Assembly (NCBI GenBank): GCA_030704615.1
Contig: CM060732.1
Coordinates: 71,777,053 to 71,841,052 of the forward strand
Source: Takakia lepidozioides
Taxonomy: Eukaryota; Streptophyta; Takakiopsida; Takakiales; Takakiaceae
Direction of reading: 5' to 3'
Length of the DNA stretch: 64,000 nt
The translations under genes and the position numbers were made by a program. The notes beneath the pieces were generated by a model that searched no databases, was not told the DNA's origin, and was given only the letters and a program-made list of their open reading frames with translations. Below are positions 58,801 through 64,000 of the stretch, piece after piece (the stretch's first letter is position 1; every line of letters begins with the position of its first letter).

Positions 58801-59235
58801 GAGATCGTGTGTGGCTTCTTCGACGAGACATACAAACTTCGCGACCATCAAGGAAGTTGGATTATCAACGCCTGGGACCATTCAAAATTATTCGACAAAT
58901 AAATCTGGTCAGTTTTCGGCTTGAATTCCCACGAAGTATGTGCATCCATCCAGTCTTTCATGTTTCATTATTGGAGTTGTATCATCCATCGAATATTCCA
59001 GGGAGAGTCTCCGTACCACCTCCACTAGTCGAAGTCAATCAAGAACTTGAGTATGAAGTCGATGAAGTCTTAGACTCTCGCATCAAGTATAAACGTCTTA
59101 AGTATTTCGTCCATTGAAAAGGCTACGACATTAGCGAACGAACGTGAGAACCTTCATCCAACCTCGCCAATGCATCTGACAAAGTCCAAGAGTTTCATCA
59201 ACGATATCCAGCTAAGCCCCGAGCTACACGTCAAT
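55870..59235 (+). pseudogene. pol with chromodomain, chromovirus copy 2
   Basis: Protease near 55880 (LLDSGASACF), RT from about 56234 with [20 protein letters not shown] and YLDDIL (56880-56897), RNase H about 57280-57500 (EADASDFALGAV), integrase with HHCC finger (57966-58110), catalytic core 58157-58560, then GPF motif (58870) and a chromodomain at 59045-59215 (EYEVDEVLDSRIKYK). The chromodomain would guide insertion to marked chromatin. Stops include TGA at 56735 in RT, TGA replacing Trp at 59115 in the chromodomain, and others in RNase H and integrase. The RT frame 56234-56737 is the longest intact part. Confidence 0.9.
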
Positions 59236-59293
59236 AAGATGTCACAACGATGATGTCAGCCAAGTTAGCTTCAAGGTGAAGACTCCACATTCA

Positions 59294-59785
59294 ATGTACT
59301 TGATACACGCTAAGAAAGGAGGAGCACCACACATCAGTATATATAGTTACACTTCCATCACTCTTGCATCTTGTATTGGCAGTATGAAGTCACAGGAACT
59401 AGATACATTAAAGTTGTCGCTTACCCAGCTACCGGATCAGCCATTCCGACTCTTACGACCTTCAACATCACGCCGACGCTCTCGAGACGATGTGCCACCA
59501 ATGCGACGCGTACTTCCTCGTCTGAACCCCGTACGACGACAAGTGGAGCCTACTCGAAGTCTGATAATTTTGTTGGAGATTGAGGCTTCGGACCTAGAGG
59601 GCAACGAAATCATGTTTGAAGGCAGCTTCGAAAATCAGAATGCTCAAATCACTGCGTGGTTCCAAGTTCAAGGGGTTGGTCATTATCGATGGTTGAAGGG
59701 ACCTATAAATCATTTGAGTCAAGAACGAAGAGCCGAATATTTGACAAGTACCATTCGCCGGATTTTGGATTTTCTCCAACTCTAA
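59294..59785 (+). CDS. Extra 3' ORF of the chromovirus, intact
   Basis: 163 codons from ATG 59294 to TAA, lying between the pol stop and the 3' LTR in a different frame from pol. Features: a basic Arg-rich middle (RRRSRDD, RRVLPRLNPVRRQ) and a C-terminal block with ENQNAQITAWFQVQG, HYRWLKGPI and IRRILDFLQL. No membrane segment or known domain was recognised. It is open although gag and pol are riddled with stops, and the copy 1 homologue has a single TGA. Most Ty3/gypsy chromoviruses have nothing coding here. It could be an accessory protein or an old C-terminal extension of pol. Function not assigned. Confidence 0.6.
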   Translation: MYLIHAKKGGAPHISIYSYTSITLASCIGSMKSQELDTLKLSLTQLPDQPFRLLRPSTSRRRSRDDVPPMRRVLPRLNPVRRQVEPTRSLIILLEIEASDLEGNEIMFEGSFENQNAQITAWFQVQGVGHYRWLKGPINHLSQERRAEYLTSTIRRILDFLQL

Positions 59786-59826
59786 GCAAGTCCAAGATTT
59801 TACCGCTCCTCGAGGAACTCGGCGCT

Positions 59827-59840
59827 AGAGAAGGGGGTGA
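59827..59840 (+). promoter_or_regulatory. Polypurine tract
   Basis: AGAGAAGGGGGTGA immediately before the 3' LTR: the primer site for plus-strand DNA synthesis. Confidence 0.8.
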
Positions 59841-60425
59841 TATCACGGACATAGCCCAGAAGAACTTACCAGGAGTAAATACCAGAAGTTATCAAGTTAC
59901 CATGTTACCGAAAGTTACCATGATTTACCGTGAATTTATCATTACTTACCAAGTTACCGGGAGTTTACCAAATTACCAAGAGTAACTTGGGAAACTACTC
60001 AGGAAGCTTCCTTTGGAGGAAACTTCTCCATCAAGATACCTCTTTTGTTTAAGGAAGCTTCTCCATCAAGAAACCTTTGTTTAATCTTGGAAACTTCTCT
60101 AGCAAGAAACCTCCATAGGGGAAACTTCTTGGGGAAGCTTCTTAGTAGCCAGTATATATAGGAGGCGAGACTGGACACTCTTCAGTGTCGCCAACACCAG
60201 TTCAAGCTACTCTTGTTTCCAGTTCCCAGTACTCTAGCCTAGTTTCCAGTATTCTAGTATTCAAGTCGTGTTCCAATATCTTGTACTCTTGTTCATTGTT
60301 ATAAAGATCGTATTGATTCCTATTTACTCATCGTGCATTCGGCCACGCCAACCTTGACTTCTTGTCTAGCATTGTACCTTTAGTTTTATCTCTTGTTGTG
60401 TTCAGCCATGTTCTCGTTCTTGACA
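59841..60425 (+). repeat. 3' LTR, chromovirus copy 2
   Basis: 585 bp, starting TATCACGGAC (first dinucleotide mutated from TG) and ending CTTGACA. It is 19 bp shorter than the 5' LTR through loss of one CCAGT-type repeat unit, and otherwise very similar, so insertion was fairly recent. Confidence 0.92.
60003..60160 (+). promoter_or_regulatory. GAANNTTC array and TATA box in the LTR
   Basis: Six GAANNTTC palindromes (60003, 60019, 60054, 60090, 60121, 60134) in 139 bp, ending 11 bp before TATATATA (60153-60160). GAANNTTC is the core of plant heat-shock elements bound by HSF trimers. The same array is in the 5' LTR (from 54241) and, with changes, in copy 1. Confidence 0.6.
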
Positions 60426-60430
60426 CAACA
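60426..60430. repeat. Target-site duplication, right (CAACA)
   Basis: Matches 54074-54078 exactly. Confidence 0.92.
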
Positions 60431-60591
60431 TACAAGCAATGCCCCCCACCTCCCCCTGATATTCCGTTCCTCCATTGACCATCACCACCCGATATGAACC
60501 CACAGAGGAAATGAAATGATGTCATCTGTCAACAACACAATTTTCAATTTCCAAACTGTGTTACATTTCGAAACGTTGTTTTTTTCTTTTT

Positions 60592-60772
60592 CCCCCAAGG
60601 AAACACCAGCCCAGCAACTTGGCCTTAAGGGGGAAGATAAACTCCCTCTTAGCCATGGAGGCTTTAGAGGGGCAAAGTCCAGCCCGAAGGCAAAAAGACA
60701 GATGACAGTGGTTTGAACCCCAGACCCAGAGTCCAAGACATGAATAGCTTACCACCGGGGCACAACTTTTGA
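60592..60772 (-). mobile_element. Probable tRNA-derived SINE, third type
   Basis: The minus strand reads TGCCCCGGTGGTAAGC (A-box-like), GGGGTTCAAACCAC (B-box-like), and ends in a G/A-rich stretch (GGGGGAAAAAGAAAAAAAC). The sequence after the B box differs from families 1 and 2. Confidence 0.5.
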
Positions 60773-60969
60773 AATTCTTATTGTGTTATCATTCCATATC
60801 TGCTACATATTGACCCATAACATATATGGAGGGTAATTGATGTACCATCCAGTTTTTGGACAACTTTCTTATACATCTGTATGTATATGTGTTAATTTTT
60901 CCGTGTTAATTAATTTGATTAAAAGGGCCTCCGTCCCTTTTTCTTTATAACAAAAAAAGTGTGGGGGTG

Positions 60970-61300
60970 TGTGTGGGCACCCAAGCCATGGGTAACCCCC
61001 GGCAATTGGAATGCGCACCGAGAGCCGCTCAAGTATTTCTGGGTTCAAATCCTGCTACCTTGTCGGGTGGGGTATAATCTTCTCCCGGGTGTCCCCTAAT
61101 AATTATATTTGACGCCTCCCGAAGGAAGCGTAAATTATGGTGTCTCTTCACCCCCGAAAGGTTATCAGTACTTTCATGTAGGAAGGTGGACACCTATGTG
61201 ACACCAATCGGTGGATTGAACGCACAACCACTTCCGAGGTGGTATGTGCCCATTACCGGTATGCTACAACTTGGTTGTCCCCGGTGTCCCATAATATAAG
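60970..61300 (+). mobile_element. tRNA-derived SINE, family 2, split by a family 1 SINE
   Basis: GGGTTCAAATCCTGCTACC at about 61043-61061 is the B-box region, followed by TTGTCGGGTGGGG and TCTCCCGGGTGTCCCC. The A-box side (ACCCAAGCCATGGG) is diverged. The 3' part is interrupted at 61101 by a family 1 SINE. Confidence 0.6.
61102..61282 (-). mobile_element. tRNA-derived SINE, family 1, copy f (nested)
   Basis: Inverted: tail GACGCCTCCCGAAGGAAGCG, GGTGTCTCTTCACC, then complements of the B and A boxes, ending AACTTGGTTGTC. It is flanked by a 14-bp duplication with one mismatch, GGTGTCCCCTAATA (61088-61101) and GGTGTCCCATAATA (61283-61296), inside a family 2 SINE. Confidence 0.85.
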
Positions 61301-61564
61301 CCAGACTTGTGCTCGGTGCCTGATAGCAAGGCCACACTGGACGCAAATGGCGTTGGCGACCGCGGGGCGGTTGACGGTGGTGGCTGCTGGGGCCACACTA
61401 CCTGCGTTTTACGCTGGATAATCCTAGCTCGCACCGTTTCGAGGGGAGAGATGTGGCCTAGATCCGATGGCTCAGATCCACTCGGGAGATTCACCACACA
61501 CGACACTCTTCACTCCTTGTCCCTTTTCGTGGAGTACTTGCATTGGCTCCGCAATGCCCGGACG

Positions 61565-61700
61565 TGCGTTCATCCCCATAACGCAGAGCCCTCTGCGTTA
61601 TGAAACGCCGTCGAGCAGACGAGGTGGCGGCAGTGTTAGGAACTGCCTGGTACCGCTAACCGCTACACGCCAAGGCCCCACGTTATGGGAACCGGCGTTG
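61565..61700 (+). repeat. GC-rich TAACGC repeat, copy 2, with perfect palindrome
   Basis: Contains CATAACGCAGAG, CC, CTCTGCGTTATG (about 61577-61602), a perfect 12-bp stem with a 2-base loop, then CCGCTACACGCCAAGG and ACGTTATGGGAAC. It matches the complement of 21965-22095. No coding frame is convincing. Confidence 0.6.
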
Positions 61701-61896
61701 GCGAACACAAAGTGCCAGCGTGGCCCTGGTATGGCGTTTACTTTCATTTCTCTAACTAAGGGGCTCCCAGGCATTGCCCTTTATATAAAATAGTATATAA
61801 AAGGAAAAGATGTACAAAAACAGGATGGCACAGAGATAAGTTAGTGAGTGGAAGGTCTATTAATGGACCGCAGTGTACACAAGATTAGGTTAACTA

Positions 61897-63352
61897 ATGA
61901 GGGCAAAGGCAGCGACGGTTGGGCGATCGCCGATGGGTGATTTGCAGGGTTGCGGTGGCGCACTGTTCCATCGTCCGCGGCTGGCCTGGTTGTTGCAGGC
62001 AGACACACGAGTTGCTCCCAGGAGATTGTGCTCTCTGCTTTGTGCAGCTGCCGACATGGGGATCGAAGTAGCTGCGATCACTCGCTTGGGGTTCATTGGA
62101 GCTGGCCAGATGGCGGAGGCCATAGCGAGGGGCCTTAACCGCGCAGGTGTGTTGCCGACCGATCGCATGAGCGCCGCCGATATCAATTCTGGTCGTTGCC
62201 AAGTGTTTGAGAGCATGGGTACTTCAATCTGTGTTTCCAACTCTAAGGTGCATATATCCTGTTTATTTGGCCGCTTCGGATGAGTATGCAATTTGATCTC
62301 TAGAAACCAACCTAATTTGCAATTAAGATCAAGAAATCAGGGAGGAATTCATTTGTTGCAAGCATCATTTTTCAATTGAGGTGTTCTCGTTTGTAGTTGT
62401 GGATGTGATCGGTCGTTTTTTTTTTCTGGAGCAGGTGGCAGAGAGCAGCAATGTGTTGATACTCGCGGTGAAACCGCAGATTGGTACGGTCACACTCTCA
62501 CCAATGCCCTGAGCACGTCTAGAACATTAGAGGAACGATTGTCATGTTGACAGACTTTTGCAGTTATAAGATAATTGCCTGAAAACACTTGAAAAGGCCT
62601 GGTCAAATGGGCGCATTGCTAGCGTTACTTGTTTATTACTTCTTCCCTTTAATTCCCAGCTAAGCCCTCCTACTCTACTGCAAGGATGCACGTCCCCTGA
62701 ACCATCAGGGATTACGAGGGGTGTTCTTGCTTTTAAAATGTAGATTGCTGGATTGATGTGAAGTTGTAAATATATGGAAGGACGATCACGTCAAACTGAC
62801 CTCTGTCGCCTGTGGATGCAGCTGAGAAGGTCGTGACGGAGCTGCAGCCAAGCTTGACAAAGGACCATCTTTTGGTGTCGATTGCTGCGGGCATAACTCT
62901 TGAAAACCTGCAGGTTTGTTGTTGCTGTCCTCTGTACTAAGAAACGGTTCTCTCCTTTGAAAATGACGCGGTCACATGCACCAACAAAATCACTTGTTGG
63001 AGGTCAAAATGGTGGAGATGACTATATTCTTTTGTCTGTTATATGAGGATGGGAAGAAATTTATGCCTGTGAAGACTGCTTTATGAGAAATAAAACTTTT
63101 AGCCGCCGGCAGGTTGCATCCCAAAACTCAATGAATGTTGGTGTACATCCTGAATTTATCTTTGATTACTTTCTCAGATGGCGCATGACAATATGTAAAT
63201 GCTCCAGATTTTGCAAAATTTCTATTATCGGGGTTAATGACAGGCATGCTTTCCATGCAGAAATGGGCAGGAGAAGCCAGAGTGGTGAGGGTTATGCCCA
63301 ATTTACCATGCCTTGTGGGCGAGGCTGCTTCAGGTGCATTCCCTTTCTACAG
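61897..63352 (+). CDS. P5CR: Pyrroline-5-carboxylate reductase, 5' part
   Basis: Reduces P5C to proline with NAD(P)H, the last step of proline synthesis. Four exons in frame: 61897-62247, 62435-62483, 62822-62913, 63261-63352, with GT/AG introns. The Rossmann motif is RLGFIGAGQMAEAIARGL; VLILAVKPQI, LLVSIAAGITLENLQ, then VRVMPNLPCLVGEAASGA follow, as in the family. The C-terminal dimerisation part lies beyond the window. The first ATG (61897) gives a 53-residue Arg/Ala-rich leader absent from cytosolic plant forms; an internal ATG at 62056 with a better context (GACATGG) begins MGIEVAAITRLGF. The leader looks like an organelle-targeting peptide. Confidence 0.92.
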
Positions 63353-64000
63353 GTCTGCATCAATTTAGCAATATGTTTGGATGAATGCTGGATTGCTGTC
63401 TCGTTCAGTTATTGTTGACAATGCCGGGAGATATCTGAACTTAGATTGCTGTCATCAGTTGTGATAAATTATGTGGAAAACACAGTTGCCAAAAGTTCAA
63501 CTGCATGTGTGTTCTTGAGAGTCCAATGAACAGTTCACGGTTTTGGTTTTAACAGGGTCAAAAAGAAAAGAAGCCTGAATTGCCTGACCATAAGACATTG
63601 TTTGCCATAGCATTTTGGCCATAGACCCTGCGCTAGTTTGGGTGGAACAAGAGGGAACAGACAGTACCTTTGTGAGGGGCTCGCTTCAGTATTGGGACTT
63701 ACCTTGATATCAACAATTAGTTCGGGCTTTCCAGATTTCTTCTAGAAAACCCTTCACGCAATCATCGATCTGATATGTGTGAGCTCCCCAGCAGTAAGAC
63801 CCCAACAGGGCCAAGGCTTTAGGTGCAGCCTCGAGATTTTGACATGTGGACAGAGGACAATGTTCCTGATGGTCCTGAAGAGGTAGCTCCTGAGAGAGAG
63901 AGAGCTAGACAAGGAAACACAAAACTTAATGTGCTGTGTCCATGTCTTTTTCGCAACAACACCAGCCTGGTTTAGCCACCATGAAAGTGCTTCAACCCAA
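63353..64000. other. P5CR intron, to the window edge
   Basis: Starts with a donor (GTCTGC) after exon 4. I see no fifth exon before 64000. Confidence 0.5.

Larger units (their letters stand above)
54079..60425 (+). mobile_element. Ty3/gypsy chromovirus copy 2, structurally complete
   Basis: Full-length element with two LTRs, primer-binding region, gag, pol with chromodomain, extra 3' ORF and polypurine tract, flanked by CAACA on both sides. It is colinear with copy 1 but lacks the foreign insert and keeps the integrase zinc finger. Internal frames have scattered stops and frameshifts, so it is not autonomous, but its LTRs are whole. Clade placement as Tcn1-like chromovirus is inference. Confidence 0.95.

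Overview
This looks like nuclear DNA of a land plant, most likely a seed-free one (fern, lycophyte or moss). The grounds are intron-rich genes for plant proteins (chloroplast sirohydrochlorin ferrochelatase, P5C reductase, an AP2/ERF factor), PLS/DYW-type PPR genes, an OSB-type PDF motif, and chromodomain Ty3/gypsy elements that resemble the Tcn1-like chromoviruses known from seed-free plants. The species call is inference. Exon coordinates were placed by eye from splice signals and reading-frame continuity.

Layout. 0-2.7 kb: minus-strand exons of an unrecognised acidic, internally duplicated protein with a TATA box. 3.2-9.4 kb: decayed chromovirus copy 1, which has a foreign insert and only 40 bp of its 5' LTR. 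9.6-13.9 kb: repeats (287-bp direct repeat, two tRNA-derived SINE families, a MITE-like family, a MULE-like element with a 9-bp target duplication, telomere-like tandem repeats). 16.8-18.4 kb: AP2/ERF gene on the minus strand. 18.4-27.1 kb: repeat-rich, with a foldback element and a second MULE-like element that contains a SINE. 27.3-30.0 kb: DYW-type PPR pseudogene with an internal inversion. 31.2-33.5 kb: complete six-exon sirohydrochlorin ferrochelatase gene. 34.7-36.9 and 50.5-53.3 kb: two copies of one segment carrying a PD-(D/E)XK-nuclease-like gene. 38-49 kb: broken or partial, intron-bearing genes (CTF8, COQ5, OSB-type PDF-motif array, PPR, DNA primase small subunit). 54.1-60.4 kb: chromovirus copy 2, complete in outline, with LTRs and a CAACA target duplication. 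60.5-61.7 kb: nested SINEs and a palindromic GC-rich repeat. 61.9 kb to the end: first four exons of P5C reductase, running off the window.

Working view. Only the SirB gene, the ERF gene, the 5' part of P5CR and CTF8 exon 1 look undamaged. The other recognisable host genes have stops, frameshifts or missing exons, and several TGA stops sit where a paralogue has CGA, as expected from decay of methylated CpG. The less usual signals are the duplicated nuclease-like gene, the chromovirus with an extra conserved 3' ORF and a heat-shock-element-like LTR array, the tandem PDF-motif exons running into a PPR frame, the PPR inversion, and the cluster of intron-bearing gene fragments.
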